From the NCBI GenBank assembly GCA_040954595.2, contig CM082579.2:4092001-4156000 (forward strand): a DNA stretch of 64,000 nucleotides, given 5' to 3'. Below the pieces are notes generated by a model. The model was given only the letters and a program-made list of their open reading frames with translations. It was not told where the DNA came from and did no database searches. The translations under genes were made by a program, and so were the position numbers. Shown here piece after piece: positions 11,114 through 24,994 of the stretch. Within the stretch, counting starts at the first letter, position 1; every line of letters begins with the position of its first letter. Source of the DNA: Balanoglossus misakiensis. Lineage: Eukaryota; Hemichordata.

Positions 11114-12330
11114 ATTGCCACCTACATAGGGGCGTTCACGCATTCAATCATCAGGGTCCTTGCAGCGATTGGTGTTACTAAGTCAGGTGACCCATTGGCA
11201 ACCCCAAGTCTGCGAAAAACTGTCAAGATGACTAATATTCGCGAGGCCAATGGTGACCTTTGACTTGTCACTCAATCTGAATTCCTTGACATATCAATTT
11301 AAATGAGCTTATATTCTATCATTTGTTTCTGTCCGTACGTTAATTTGTGACAGTGTCTGTTTGTATACGACTTCTAAGCACATGCCTTTCTGATGATACA
11401 AATTAACGTTGACACGTAGCCATGCAGTGTGTTTATTGATCTGATAGTAGTTTTCTGTGATGTTTTATATTTTAGAAAGTCTGAGGTTTAGGATTGCACC
11501 ATATTTCTGGTGATTGGAATGTGGCATAGGTTTCTGCATAGTACTTGCTCCGGTGCTATTGTGACACTGTTGCCAACGACAACTATCATGACTGATTATC
11601 AATCTTCTAGATAATTATATCAATTTTATCACTTTTAATAACGTAGCGCTACATTGACTTGTTTTAACATGTGCCAGGGTGGTAATTGTAATGTATATGC
11701 ATATATTTGAACCAGTAAGATTTTAGGATATAAAAATATGAATCCAGGTATTTATATATATTTTAACAGCAATTGTTTTCGGTGCCATTTTATAAGCCAT
11801 AGTGCAATCACAGTAAATGATTTTTACTTCTGAGTTTAGTTTATACCTTGAAGAAATTTGCAGTATATAGTTTCATTACATGCAAGAATTTTCCATTCAA
11901 ATTTTAAAAGGTTTTTGGTAGACTCATTTGAAGTTGGATGCTCGTGCACAGTGTGAGAATAAATTCTAAGGATAGAGAGTTTTTTTCTTAGACATTTTTG
12001 AAATGTTATCCCTGAGAACCAAGTTTTATTTTAGTAGGATTTTCCAGCTTTTCATAAGGCTGCATCGTCTTGCATTAACACTAATTTATTAAAATAGTAA
12101 GTAAACAATTGAATAACATTCCTTTTATTGATCATTACCATTAGCCATGTTTTGATAACATGTCAGCTTTTTAACTTCACTGCTGAAATCAGAAATGTGA
12201 CTTTTCCTTTATAAACACATGCTGGAATCAGTACAATAAGTTGATTTAAAAATATTTAGTGTGAAATTATGAATGATGTGTTGTATGAAATTGTTGTGAT
12301 GAATAAAATTATTATGCAATACACTTCTGT
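11114..12330 (+). other. 3' UTR of the CRAL-TRIO gene
   Basis: AT-rich sequence without a supported coding frame follows the stop codon. AATAAA at 12302-12307 is the best polyadenylation signal, giving a 3' UTR of about 1.2 kb. Earlier shorter forms are possible, since several near-signals occur. Confidence 0.55.
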
Positions 12331-13289
12331 GGCAGACATCTTTCTTGTCAGGACAGATCTGTGTTAAAGCCAAGCATCAGACGAACTAATACATGTGTGA
12401 ATAAAATAGCATGTTATGTTTCGCATAGATTTATTCATGGCTTTTCAAAGGTCATATGCAAGTTGCAACATAAAATTTAAAGGCCAATGTGCAGATTCTC
12501 AAAGTCGCCGCCTGAGGGAGCTCTACTTTCGAGGAAAGCCCCATACGAACAATCGAAAGACAACATGGCGACGCTCGAGAGAAATTCCTAAAGATGCGAC
12601 GTTTCCCGTTTTATCAGTTTATTTAGCGTTTTTACTGGTTGACGAGCGGTACCAAGCACGGATACAGAGGTAATTAACATTCAAAAGTGAATTAAGTGAC
12701 CATCACTGTGACAAACGGCGAATTTTATTCGCGAGCGAACGATATTGACGCGACATCACCATAGATCAGAAACATGCTTCCTGAATCCTGGCCAGAGCTA
12801 TCTATGAAGTTCGATTTGATGCTTCATTAGCTGCCTGCAGACAGCCACGCACTTGCTGAAATTATTGTCAATTTGACGACATTTTTCAAGAGGTGTAAGT
12901 CTTGTTTGTTTCATTGTGCATGTTTTGCTGCCCTGGTAACGGTGATGATCGGAAAAATATTCAGTGGATTGTTGACAGATACAGTACATCGTGATTTCAC
13001 CCGACGACGTGCTTAGTGACGTCACGTGATTGCCTGATGATGTCGCACTCTGCGAATACCTAGAACTGAATTTGTGCTCTTAAAAAGTCCCCATTTGATT
13101 TATATTTTAAAACAAGTCTTTAAATGTGTATGATTATGCTATTGATGTCTAATAGAATAACCGGTGCAGTGGTTGGAAAATGAAACTGAAATTGAAAATG
13201 TATGGTGCAATAACTATAAATATGGCGTGTGATTCTGAATATAATTGTACACTCTCACTTTCTGTGTTTTTGTTTGATTTCATCTATAG
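12331..13289 (+). promoter_or_regulatory. USP38-type gene promoter and probable untranslated exon 1
   Basis: A CpG-richer patch around 12500-12760 includes caacATGGCGAC (YY1-like, ATG at 12565). It would open a short upstream frame that stops after eight codons. A donor-like GTAATT follows at 12670, and an acceptor (ctatAG) ends at 13289, seven bases before the USP38 ATG. A first exon at about 12500-12669 with an intron of about 620 bp is therefore plausible. Within it are TGACGTCA (13017-13024) overlapping TCACGTGA (13022-13029) and an X-box-like GCTGCCCTGGTAAC (12927-12940). The transcription start is not determined. Confidence 0.4.
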
Positions 13290-13296
13290 TCAAAAC

Positions 13297-16200
13297 ATGG
13301 ACAAGATTTTGCAGGGCATTGCTGACTCGCAGCACCCGGAGAACGTGAAACGGGTTCTGTTTCAGAGATTTGCAGCCTCGGCCAGTCAGCCTGTTGGCCC
13401 AGCAATATGTCAGTCCATCCTCACTTTGTCGGCAGAGTGGATTCTTCAAGGGGAGTCGGAGTTCCTTCAGGAGATGGGCAAGCAGGTGTTCCAAGCCTGG
13501 GCCCGGCGTAACCTGACCACCTTTGAAGAGTTCTTCCAGCACAGCTACCTGGTCAACGTGATCTCCGGAGCGGTTCTGAACCCCAGGCCCACCGTCGAGT
13601 TCATTCACGACTGCGTGAAGCTGCTGCGTGACCCCTCGTCGGTGTGCAAGGTCATACAGACGCGCGCCATCAGCCTCGCCCGGGAGTGCCCCCAGCTGGA
13701 CGTCTGCGCCGCCCTCTGCAGGCTCATGGTGGAATTTCCCGACTGCGTACCGGTCGGCGACTTTGCCGTCGTCTACTGCGTGACTCTGATTCAGGCCGTC
13801 AGCCTGGTGGAGTTCCCGAACAACGAGGCGGCGCTGAAGAACCGATTCAAAGACGTGAACGCAGTCGGGGCGTTGCTCTTCAAACTCTGGCACGCAGACG
13901 TCAACATCGTGTTACCGTGCCTGAAGGAAATCTTCACGATACTGACCACCATCAAAACGGAAGGTGGGAATCAGAAAGAGCCGTCTGTTGCACTCGGATG
14001 CCTAGCCCAACACGTGCCCGTCGAAATGATTGCCCTGGTCACAAAGAACGCCGCTTCAGACCAATCGGTGTTAGACGCCAACATGACCGTGGCACTGACG
14101 AGAATGATAGACTGGTTGTCGTGGCCAGCCGTCAAGAACATCGACAGGTGGATTATAGCATTTCTGAGGAGTTTAGCATCAGTGCAGAAGTTCACCATAC
14201 TCATCAACGTCACTGTGGCAACAGTGGAAAAAGTAAGTGTACTTCAGGGTTCAATTTCCAGTATTACTGCCCATGTGGTGTGTGCTTCATCGTGTTGTAT
14301 AACAGTCTCATTCTCAGGTTGGCTATGCAAAAGAATGTCACAAGATACCAGTACATCCATATTCATCCTTTTCATTTCAGGTTTTCTCCAGACTCTGCTA
14401 TCCAATTGCCAGAAATAGTGCATTAGCAGTACTGATGCATATGTTGCTTAGTTTCCAACATTCACCTGAAGCCTTTCACAAGGTGAGTTTGTGTACTTCA
14501 GTTTTGAAGGATATATTTACCATTTTATGATGAGATATGTACGTGGGAATTTGTACATGTCATTCTGGTAATAAGTGTTGGGTATTCTTTCTCCATCTCT
14601 ATAGGTGGTGAACCATATTCCTGACTTGGCCAGGCATTTGAAGAAAGAAGATTCCCAGTCCAGTAGAGAGTGTCTGAGTCGTATTGCTGATCTGTTCTAT
14701 GTGTTGATTCACCATCATGCAGGGTATCCAGACCTCTATGAACCTATCCTCCTCGTTTTGTCGGTAAGTAACTCCCAGATCAATCTTTCACTTCTCTTCT
14801 GCTCTTCACACTCAAATAAACAGGTGCTTGCTCTCACATTCACTGTATGCTAAATTAACCAATATTGTTCAATGTGTACCTTTTCATCAGGAATACCCAA
14901 GACCCAGTGAAGAGGCAATCAAACAAACACTCAAACAGAATGCCTGGACATCCCAGGGGAAAGCCTTGTTCACTTACAATCCAAGGTTTGGTCCCAAATC
15001 GGAGACTGGCAAGACAGGACTCGTCAATCTTGGCAATACCTGCTACATGAACAGCGTTATACAGGCACTCTTTATGGGAGATGGGTATGTTCAGGGACTA
15101 AATTAATGTGCTGCTACTCATTCAAAAATGTTAGGTGTAAATATTTTGCATCTTTTGTCAAGCACTGCTTCAATGCCATGTCAACTTGTTTATTCCTTTT
15201 CAGATTTCGTCGGGAATTAATGACGTACTCTGGCAAAGTACAACAGAGTCTTGTACCAACCCTGCGCAAGGTCTTTGCTTTCCTCATGCACACTCAGGTA
15301 TGTTGATTAGATAATGAAATTTACTCAACTTTGCAACTAGATATTGCCAGCTAAGGAATCTCAAAGCATACCAAAAAACTATGTGGATACTCATGCATTT
15401 TTCACACTTTCATATATTTGCAGAGACCAGCCTACTCACCAACAGATCTACTCAACGTGGCCAAGCCGCCGTGGTTTGCCCAGGGAGCTCAGCAAGACTG
15501 CTCAGAATTCCTGAAACACCTGTTGGACAGGCTCAGCGAGGAAGACAAGGAGAACATCAAGTTTGAGGAGAAGTTGAGCCGTGCCAAGGAGAGGCTGCAG
15601 AGACTCAAGAACGGCAAGGATGGAGTCTGTCGGCCCGAGCCGTCGTGCGGCGATCAAGTGGTGCCGGAGATGGTCGAGCATACAGAGAAACCAGACATGG
15701 ACGCTGTTGTGCCGTGCTGCGACGAGTATGCTGCCGACCAGGAGGCGAGCTCCGCTGGCTGCCACGAGGGAGGCGCAACGGGCGACAGCAGCCCGGACGC
15801 CGTGAGGACCGTCGTCGAGCGCTACTTCTGCGGCAAGTCGGTGACGATCGCCCGGTGTTTGAACTGCGGTCTGGTGTCGACCAGGGAGGAGTCGTTCACC
15901 GACCTGAACCTGGCGTTTCCCGAGAAGCCCCAAGCCGGCGGCAGCGCGAACGGGCACCCGGACAACAACTGCATGAAAGGCGGCACGGATGATAACCACG
16001 CTCAGCCGAAAGACGACGGGAAGAGCGGCGCTGGAGAGACGGAGAACGACAAGCCACGGAAACCCTCTGTGGAAGAGATGGAGGTGCAGCAGTCTGCGTC
16101 TGGCGACAGAGATGTTGTCGTGTCGGAGGAGCAGAAAGAAAATGTGAAACTAGAGGATTTAATCGATCACTTTCTTGCTCCGGAAATCCTGGAAGGAGAG

Positions 16201-17159
16201 AACCAATACTACTGTGAGAAATGCCAAAGCCTTCAGAACGCCGAGCGATACCTGGAAATTAAATCCCCTCCGCAATTCTTGATCTTGACTCTTCTGCGAT
16301 TTTCGTACGACGTCAAACTGCACACCCGAGCGAAGCTCTTAACGGACGTGAAATACCCGAAGTTGCTCAAACTGCCCCTGAGAGGAAAGCGGCGCAAAAA
16401 TGTTGATCCGTTAGCGAGACTGACGCCTGGGATCAGCAGCGACGTGACGAGTCATTCGCCGTCTTTGAAAAGACGGTGTCACTCCAGCGAAGGACTGAAC
16501 GCTTGCGACCAGAGGGACTTTGTTACCTATGCACTGACGGCAGCCATAGTTCACTCGGGGACATCATCTGAGAGCGGGCATTACTACTGCTACGGCAGGC
16601 ACACGACGCCTGTGAAGTCAGAAGCAGAGGGCGAAGATGCGGACTATCTGCCCGAACAGTGGTACCTCTTCAACGACAGTCGAGTGTCGTTCTCCTGTTT
16701 CAACTCCGTCAGTAATGTCACCAAGCATTTTTCCAAGGACACTGTGTATGTGTTGTTTTACAAGAGGATCTCCGATGAACAGGACAGTTACACTGGCATG
16801 GAAGCAGCCGACACGGAGCCACCGTTTGACAGGGACTTGCTCAGTGAGGTCACAAGAGATAATCAATACTATTTACAGGTATGGAGTGGCCATTTGTACA
16901 TTATTGCATGTGTTTTTTCCTCTGCCAAATACTAGTCTCAACTTCTTGTTTACAAAATGTCATCTACCTTCCCTGCCCACAGGAACAAGAGCTGGAAGCT
17001 CGAACCTTGCATTTACGGACAGCCAGAGTAAACAGCGGTGCTACCTACAAACCTCGACAATTTGATGATGATGACGACGACAACCAGGGCCCACCCGGCA
17101 GCTGCGGTGGATCTGGGACGGGTGGATTCAACGTGCCGTCGAACAGATTCATTTTCTGA
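13297..17159 (+). CDS. USP38: ubiquitin carboxyl-terminal hydrolase 38/35 orthologue, 7 coding exons
   Basis: Cysteine deubiquitinase of the USP35/USP38 pair. Exons are 13297-14232, 14381-14482, 14605-14763, 14891-15084, 15204-15297, 15424-16878 and 16983-17159. They total 3117 nt and 1038 residues, close to human USP38, with all phases consistent. Residues 1 to about 440 are a helical-repeat-like N-terminal region with family hallmarks (PSVALGCLAQHVP, MIDWLSWP, VQKFTILI, SFQHSPEAFH, GYPDLYEPIL). The catalytic domain has a Cys box, GLVNLGNTCYMNS, with nucleophile C450; a His box, SGHYYCYGRH, with H882; and WYLFNDS at 909-915. Zinc-finger cysteine pairs are CLNC (641-644) and CEKC (760-763). 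Two low-complexity acidic or polar inserts lie in the finger region (about 535-625 and 665-745). The start MDKIL matches the vertebrate N-terminus and lies just after a splice acceptor, so the upstream in-frame ATG at 13180 is rejected. Vertebrates have two paralogues, so the symbol covers both. Confidence 0.95.
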
Positions 17160-18310
17160 ACTCTCCGGGAGATAGGACATAATAGTGTAGCATGGTGAGT
17201 AGAGAGCAGTTGATTCTGAAAAGACTTGGCAGCTGAATTTGCAGAGACTTACCCATTCACCACCATGGTTTGGTCCAAATCCATTGTTTTCTATGGTAAA
17301 ATTGGACCTGTACAGACAGAACTGGGGGTTGTTTAACTCGTGTACCTATGTAAGATACAATACACACCTGAGAGTGCCTGCCACAGTGACAGTGTGTGTG
17401 TTGTCTTCCATCACATGCAAAGACCAGCCTTAATTTACCAGTCTTCAACACAGTTAAACACCGACAATAGAAACATTGGCAGTGATGGGCCAAATACGTC
17501 AGTGTTCCATACCAGCAAATAGTCGGGTGTGAAAAGGAAAATCGTTCTAGATATTCCCAAATAATGCTCTGGTGTCTTTTAACTGACAATATGATGTCTA
17601 TACCATGTGTAGTTCAAAGAAACATTTTTGAAACATTAGTGCATTTTCCTGTTGTCATGGTTTTCCACTGATTCCAGCAGATTTTATCATTTTAGCTGTT
17701 TTCACTACGAGTCCAAATTCTCTGTGAGAATGTGGAATTAGAATGGATATGATTGCACCTTCATCCATATTCATTTCATGGAAATAGTTGAACAGTTACG
17801 GTCAGTCATGCATAACTTCTCATCAGGGAATAAAAAACCTCAAATGTAATGTTTTTTTGCAGATCTCCTTATTCACAGGAATGGTTAAATAATTAATGTA
17901 CAGTGTAACAAACAGAGACAATTGACCAGTGTGGGATGTAATGGAATACTTTACCATCAGTTAAAATTTCTTATCAGTTTTACTGCTATGTCATCGTGCA
18001 TTATCACCATGGTATTGTGAACAAAATAAAAAAAAATTCTTTGTGTTTTTAATTTTCCTGTAATGCATCTTGGCTTTATGCCTTTGTATTATTTATATTT
18101 TATTGTTAGAAATGATTCATGAAAGGTATAAGAAAGTCACAGATAATTGCTATAAAAGAATGTACACCAAAATTGACTTTTTTGTCTTTGTGGTAATGGT
18201 TGTAAAAAATTTCTTCAAAATTCTATGTATGCCTCGCTTATTCTTAAATGGTTTGCTTTGTTTCTGTTTTTCCCCACTAGAAGCTTTACAAATGAATAAA
18301 CGTATTGGAA
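17160..18310 (+). other. 3' UTR of the USP38-type gene
   Basis: Noncoding sequence after the stop, with AATAAA at 18025-18030 and a second AATAAA near 18295-18300. A palindromic repeat copy (17252-17331) is embedded in it. A splice to a further 3' UTR exon is not excluded. Confidence 0.5.
17252..17331. repeat. short palindromic repeat element, copy 1
   Basis: About 80 bp beginning CCATTCACCACCATGGTTTG and ending near AACTGGGGGTTG. It is closely similar to 31899-31985, sharing the core CCATTGTTTTCTATGGTAA and the flanks TTGGACCT and AACTGGGGGT. It resembles a miniature foldback element; the ends of this copy are degraded. Confidence 0.7.
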
Positions 18311-21300
18311 AATTACGAACATGGCATGTGTTTTCGTGGGTTTATTTTTTTAAAGTCAACTTTGGACATGTTCTTGTTTTTTGACAGAGCAGTCTGGTGA
18401 TGAGCGTGATCTATAACCACTACTTGGTTTCTTTGAATGGCGCCACCTAGAGACAACATTGCTGAGATGTACGACGCCCTCTTTTTTCTCTCACATCTCA
18501 AAATATAATCCCATTTTCTCATAACGTTATCAATCCAGCTTTGCTAGAAATTTGAAGAGTATTAAGCGACAAAGGGGGGAAGTCCATATGTAACTTTTCA
18601 TGTGTACAATAGCGTCTCTTCGTCTCTTGAATATCTGTTATTAGCACTTAATATTAATGAGTCTACACGTGATAAAACTATAAATAAACCAAAATATAAT
18701 TACCTAGTGATGCAGATTACTGCGGTATTCCACAATATTTGCTGTGATTATGTTCGTTGCCTGAAATGAAAAGTTTCCAAATGTTATTACGTATTCAATA
18801 ATTTACAGGCAAATTGTGAGGTTTCTGCTTGTAGGCGTATAAGCACGGACAGAAGAAACTGTCTATAGCAAGGGATAGAGCCCATAGTTTGGAGTACACG
18901 CATAAGTTTCGAAAAAATGTCAGAAAAATTCGTCATTATAGGCAAGGTTGACTGTTCTTGGAGAATACTGAGAAACTGGACATGCTGTGGAGGCAATAAG
19001 TAGCATGTGTCTGTAACCATGACAACAGCCAGTCTCTTGTGAAAGTCGTCAAAGAGTCGACCTCTCTCAACAGGTAAGCTGATATTAAAAAGGCAGATCG
19101 TGTTTGCGCTGGCCCTGTTCTGCGTGAGATTGAAAACAATCAGACGTGATGAAAAAAATCCAAGTAATTTTCCCTCAGAGCCATTATCGCCAACGCATTT
19201 GAAATAAAACATAAGAACTATGCAGTTGAATGGGTAAAACAAATGTGAAATGAGAGTGAAATATAAAAATAATTTAATAGATTTGGATTCATAATTTCAC
19301 CAATTAATCTTTACATCAATGAGGGAAATAACGGCAGAAATAGTAATTACATGGTTCTATGGGCTGTGTTTACAGTGGAAATCATCAGCATGTGATAGGA
19401 ATAGTTAAATACATCTTTCATAATGTAGCTTTATCGGTTTGTTAGTCTCAGAAGTTGATTAATAATCCAGGGGATTCCGAGGTCATTTGCAGTTCATACA
19501 GTCATTCATCACTTGAAGCATTAAACAGAAAACATAGAGGGCACTATGTGGCCAAGAAATCATGGGGTCGGTTGCACACAGATATTTTCTTGTCAGACCC
19601 TATGATCAGTGGGAGCATGAAGAACAAGGAAAAAACTGATGATGTACTCTATATTTCTGAGAATCATTTTCTGTGTACTTAAAGGCACTATTTCGATGAT
19701 TACCTTAATTTCATAATTCAGAAATTATCATAATTCTCCAATAGACTGTCTACTGAAACAACTAATGAACCTTTCCAATCTTCAGGGGCATACTGAAAGA
19801 CTACTTGAATTCTGAATTGGTATTCAATCTCCTTGGATTGGGTTATAATCCAGCTGAGCTCAGTGCTTTGCAGTGATGGCCACAGTATAATTTTTATTAA
19901 AGACAATCAGACCTACAGGGCATGTATTCCATCTGTCAGGCTTGTGCAAGTATCGATCTGAAAAAGTCACCCTTCTGAATTCCAATGTGTAAAAAAATGG
20001 GGATGGCAGGAGAATCCTGAGGGGAAAAGTGAAGGATTTGAGAGATAGAAATATAGGCAGCCTTGCTTACATTTCTATCAGATTAATTTTTGACAGTGCA
20101 TATACACAATAAAAATTAAAAAGAGCTGGGGCCTTTAAAAAATCAATTACAATCAGTGAGATATGTGGTCGTTAATTGCTGATATATTTAATTGCTAATT
20201 AAATCTAGAAACTAAGGCAAGCTTTGAAACCTGTACAAATTATTTCTTTTTCATTATGTGTGGCGCAGGCTTGCAATGGAAGTGTGTAAAACTTGAGCAG
20301 AGTACAGTACATCTTTGTTGCTATTGCGACAATGGTTTCAATAGAAGTGTGTGTTTATGTCGTGTTGATGAACTGATTCTGATACAACTGCATGTTTGCC
20401 GGTCTGTGCGGACAAGATATCGGATTAAACTTCCGTTGTATTGTGTACCGTTCCCGGTCAATGCGAAATCGCACAGTGAAATAAAAAATGAATGTGATAT
20501 AGTTGACGAGTAGACAGGAAGAAACAGTTTTGTGGCATCGAGTGTATACCCAGCATCTGTGAAAACCAGTTTCCCACCCTTTCAATTGATTGTGTGCCTC
20601 CAAGCATCACACAGATTGTGTGTTAATTGACCACTCTGGTATTCAAGAGTCTAGCGTTAGGTTTCATCACAAGAATGATTCTGCTTCTCAGTAGTGATGG
20701 AGGAGATCAAGGTTGGTGATAGTATGTGTAATTCTAAAAAAATGAGATCCATTTTCTGATTTTGAGTTAAAAAATACATTTTCCATTATGATACAAAAAA
20801 TCTTACCAAGCATGCGTTTGTTAATTATCTGTCTTATCTAATTTAAATACCAAAAGGAGCATTTAAGACCATTGTTCGGCAATAAAGTTCCTTGTCTAGT
20901 TATAACTGTACATTGAAGCATGGCACAATGAAATGGAAAATCACAAATGAAAACGGACTGCCCAAGGCCAGTGGAAAACAGGCGTTGAACTGAAAAATCT
21001 GCATTTGCATGTGAAAAAAGTGACGACACGTTGCGTTTGAATTTATCACAATGGAAAATTGCATTGGTATTTATGATGGCCCTGCAGGGGAAAGAATACC
21101 ACTTCAATAACTGGGATGAAATAAAAATGATCATAAATCATGCACATTCTGTCAAATGATTGCCAAATCTAATATTTTTATGTGTGCGGCAAGTAAGTTT
21201 TGCTGCTTTAATTGAGTTTTGAGTGTAATTGATGGCTATTATGAGGTGGAGAGGAAGCTGACTGCACGCTATGACAGAAATTATTTCACCAAGGATTTTA

Positions 21301-24300
21301 TGATTATATTATATTATATGAATTTCTTTTCCCCGCGATTCAAATTTCCTCACAAGACATCATCGTGAACAAGCCTCTGCAGAGACTGGGACTCTTCCAG
21401 AGATGATTCTCTGACATCCTGATGATGGAAAATTGTCTGCGTTTTTGCAAAGTCCTGGGAATCCAGGCCTCGTTTATCTGCCATTTCATTGTGCAACAGC
21501 CTGATCTGTATGGCAGAGCATTATTATAGCCACATGTGTCATCATGCACAGATGCAGGCAAGCAGATTCCAAGGCCACTTAATTATCAGTTTGTGTTTTT
21601 TTAATCAAACAGACATGAGTCAAGACACGATTCCAGCAAGAATGATAATTTGGAGGATATGTAGTTTTTTGTTGGTTACAGTACCTAAAAATAGTATAAA
21701 CTTGTAAATCAACAAGTGTTGCTGTATAAATAAAATATAAGAGAGCTTCATTTTGAACGAAAGTCGAGGTTTTAAAAAAAAGGTGTAATCAAATACAATT
21801 CATATCCAGATGCATGGTCAAATCCAATTCACAGCGGGATCATTTCTTAAAAGTATACAATAAATCAAACATTCCCATGGATACGTGTTTCAGGGATAAT
21901 GTTGCATCAGAGAACCAGGAAATGTTTGGAAGTGATACCTGGATACAAACCAATTTGTGTTCCCGGTGCTACACATTACGCTGCATTAGCTTTTGAAATT
22001 GGTCCGTAAATAAACCATTGTGAAAACTGCCTAAACTTATTAGTATCAAGAGGAGAGACCTTGGGTCAGACAGAAACCTCCTGCATTGCTGTCGGCCCGT
22101 GTTAAATCATGCACAGCGGAAGGTGACCATGCAACTGCTATTTGACGTGTCAAATTTCCTGGAACCAAACACTTTTTTTTTCAAGGCTAGACAAAATTAT
22201 GTAATTCAATATGTGATACTTTGCAAATATCTACGTCAATAATCCTCGTTTATTTTGACCAACTGGCTGGACAAGAATGAGAAGTCATATTTTTCTGTTT
22301 ATGCACCACCTGAGTAATACGACCGGCATGTTTCATTCATCAAACCCTGGACAGGCATCATGTTGCGCTGACAGAATTTATCTCTGCAAACAAAAAAACT
22401 GATTTTTTTTTGTCAATTGTAGATATGCTCATCACTGCAAAAGTCTGTTCCAACCAACATGTTATGATGCAAATTATAAGCATTTCAGTATAAAAGCACA
22501 AATTACGCGATCTGTTTACGCCATTGGAAAGGCCCGGATTTTTACGATGACATTTTCCCAGAGTAAATAATTGAATGACATGAGCAACCAGGGGGAAAAT
22601 GTGCAACGTTTTTTGCTGAATTACCATGGTAACTATCTGCTGTTACACAATCATCACAATTTACATTACATTAAAGGCAGGCCTGGGATGTTTCGTCTTT
22701 CGACAAAAATTGAGCTGGCAACAAATCATAGGGTTCCCTATCCTAAATGTGTCTCCATGGCAACCATTGGAATATTACCTCAATCCATTGAAACAGGCTT
22801 GTATTGTTCATCCGAGAGGCTTTCTTTCTGATGCGAGTGAAAACGGAACATGTGTTCTCAATGGGCTTCTTTCAAACACAAATCAGGGATACTTCATGCT
22901 CCGAAAAACGTGCTTTCAAACGAACAACACGGTCGCTATTCGCATGATATAAGTGCTACAGTACTTTTCATTTCAGCAGAACCTTGAAATCAAAGAGTGG
23001 CATTGACAAAGAGCTGCCTAGATTCATGAATCTTCCTTTTCATTCAAATTGGGTTTAGAAAAAAAAATGGAAGATCGTGCTTTGACGGTGAAAATCAGGG
23101 AATAATAGGTTAGCTGCAAAGGAACAAAAAGTCAGATGGCATATGTAACAGAGCCTTTAGGGGTGTTTATTATGCCACTGTGGATGGAAAGATATGCCGA
23201 GAAACATTGTGTGTTTTATTCAGGGATGTGAGTAAATACAACCATAATCTTTCATAAGAAAGCAGATGATATGTCTGAGTGAATCTTTACCAACCAAACT
23301 GAGTGAATTACACAAATAATGCCCATCCATTGCTTCGTGATGACATCACACATATGCAAATGAGAGCACCAAAAGTCTGATGACAATCACATGTACCCAA
23401 ACGAAAGCAACAAAAGATGAAGTCAATCAAAAGTGATATAACTGAGGATTATCAAAAATATAAAATTAAAAAAATGAGATCCTGCTAGCTGATACAAGGC
23501 CTCTACAGACTGTCTATCATAGAATTTCATCAAGATTTATGTGTCAAAAGTTGCCCTTCTATAAGATAAGGTTGTGTAAGTTTCTGATAGGCAATATACC
23601 TTGATGTCAGAGTTCTTGACATCGGAGCAATAAGATACTGACAGTGACAGAATTCCATGAATAAAATTTAACTAGATGATTTTCTCAGAAAGTGTTTTGT
23701 GTCTATAAATGTTAAAGGGAAACTTTACCCCAAATTTTAGAGTTTCTGATTTTTTTTAGAATCCATCTATCCTAGCATCCTACCATCAATTAATATTGGT
23801 ACATATATAAAAAACACTCTCCAAACCAATCTCAACAAATTGATACAGGGATTTTATATCATAAACAAAATGTCTCGGTTATAAATTGAGACAAATTATC
23901 TCACTATGCAGATAGTATTTTTTGTTCAAATCTGATATTTGCAATTTAAATTTCTACAAAAGAAATAAGCTGCAGCAGCTGATGCTGATCATGGTACATC
24001 TAAGATAAACAGCGTGAATGTGTCTATTGTTAACAAATGAATTTGGCAATTATTTAATTAAACACAGCCAAGCAGTCTGTGAATACACAGCCAATTAATC
24101 ATTCCAGGGGTAACAATTACAACATGTTTAAGTTGCGCTTGTAATTGCATTAGGAGAATATTATTACTGTAACAAGAAAAATACTCGGGTACAGTACACT
24201 GTTTAGGAAATACGAAATCTCTGGAGATATCTCACAGATCAGTGGATTTTCTGGAAATCCTGAAAAAAAAATCCAACAGAAAATGGCTTTTAATGACTGA

Positions 24301-24956
24301 TGAGAACCTGTAAAACTTACATGGAAACCGTGTATTTCAATCGCTAATGCAGTCACAGATGAGATCGAGGTACGTGTTACCATTGCAACATTGCACATTA
24401 CGGAGAAAAAATCTGGAAAGTGCATTTAGCGTGACGTATTCAATCGTGTTCATTCGTGCCTTTGTTTTCAAGTTCCCCTGACAACACAGTCAATTCAGTT
24501 CTAATTCTGAGCATTCTGTGAGGAAAAGGCACAAAAAACACCACTGACAATTACGTTTTATGAAAGTCAGAATTTAATAATGCCAAAAGGTATATTAAAA
24601 CACTTATAAAGTGCTGGATCTCATCTCATCACAGAATCAATTTCAGTTTCTTTTGAAATGCAATTTTTTTAACGCACACTGAGGCTCATTGGGTACTGTA
24701 AATTTATGCATGGCTTTTATAGCCTAGCTCATATTGCAGTTTCGGAAAATCTTTGATATATGGCTCTGCGAGGCTGCTTTGGGCAATAATTTATCAGCAT
24801 GATTCATCCAGAATGATGTTTCAATGAGAAATTTCCGTGACAGTCAGTGAAATGTTCTGTGAAACCCAGAAACCCACATTTATTGAGGATCCATGATCAT
24901 ATACGGCGGTAAATTCATTTGATGGATAGCACGTTCTGTAGATAATAGCAGGGGTA

Positions 24957-24994
24957 ACAGTTGGGAGTTGTCTTTTCTTAAAACTCCCAACAGT
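24957..24994. repeat. short inverted repeat
   Basis: Arms ACAGTTGGGAGTT (24957-24969) and AACTCCCAACAGT (24982-24994) pair with one mismatch across a 12-base loop rich in T. The function is unknown. Confidence 0.8.

Noticed and set aside
13180-13296. In-frame upstream ATG that would extend the USP38 N-terminus by 39 residues
   Set aside because: A splice acceptor (ctatAG ending at 13289) separates it from the family-typical MDKIL start, so it is intronic.
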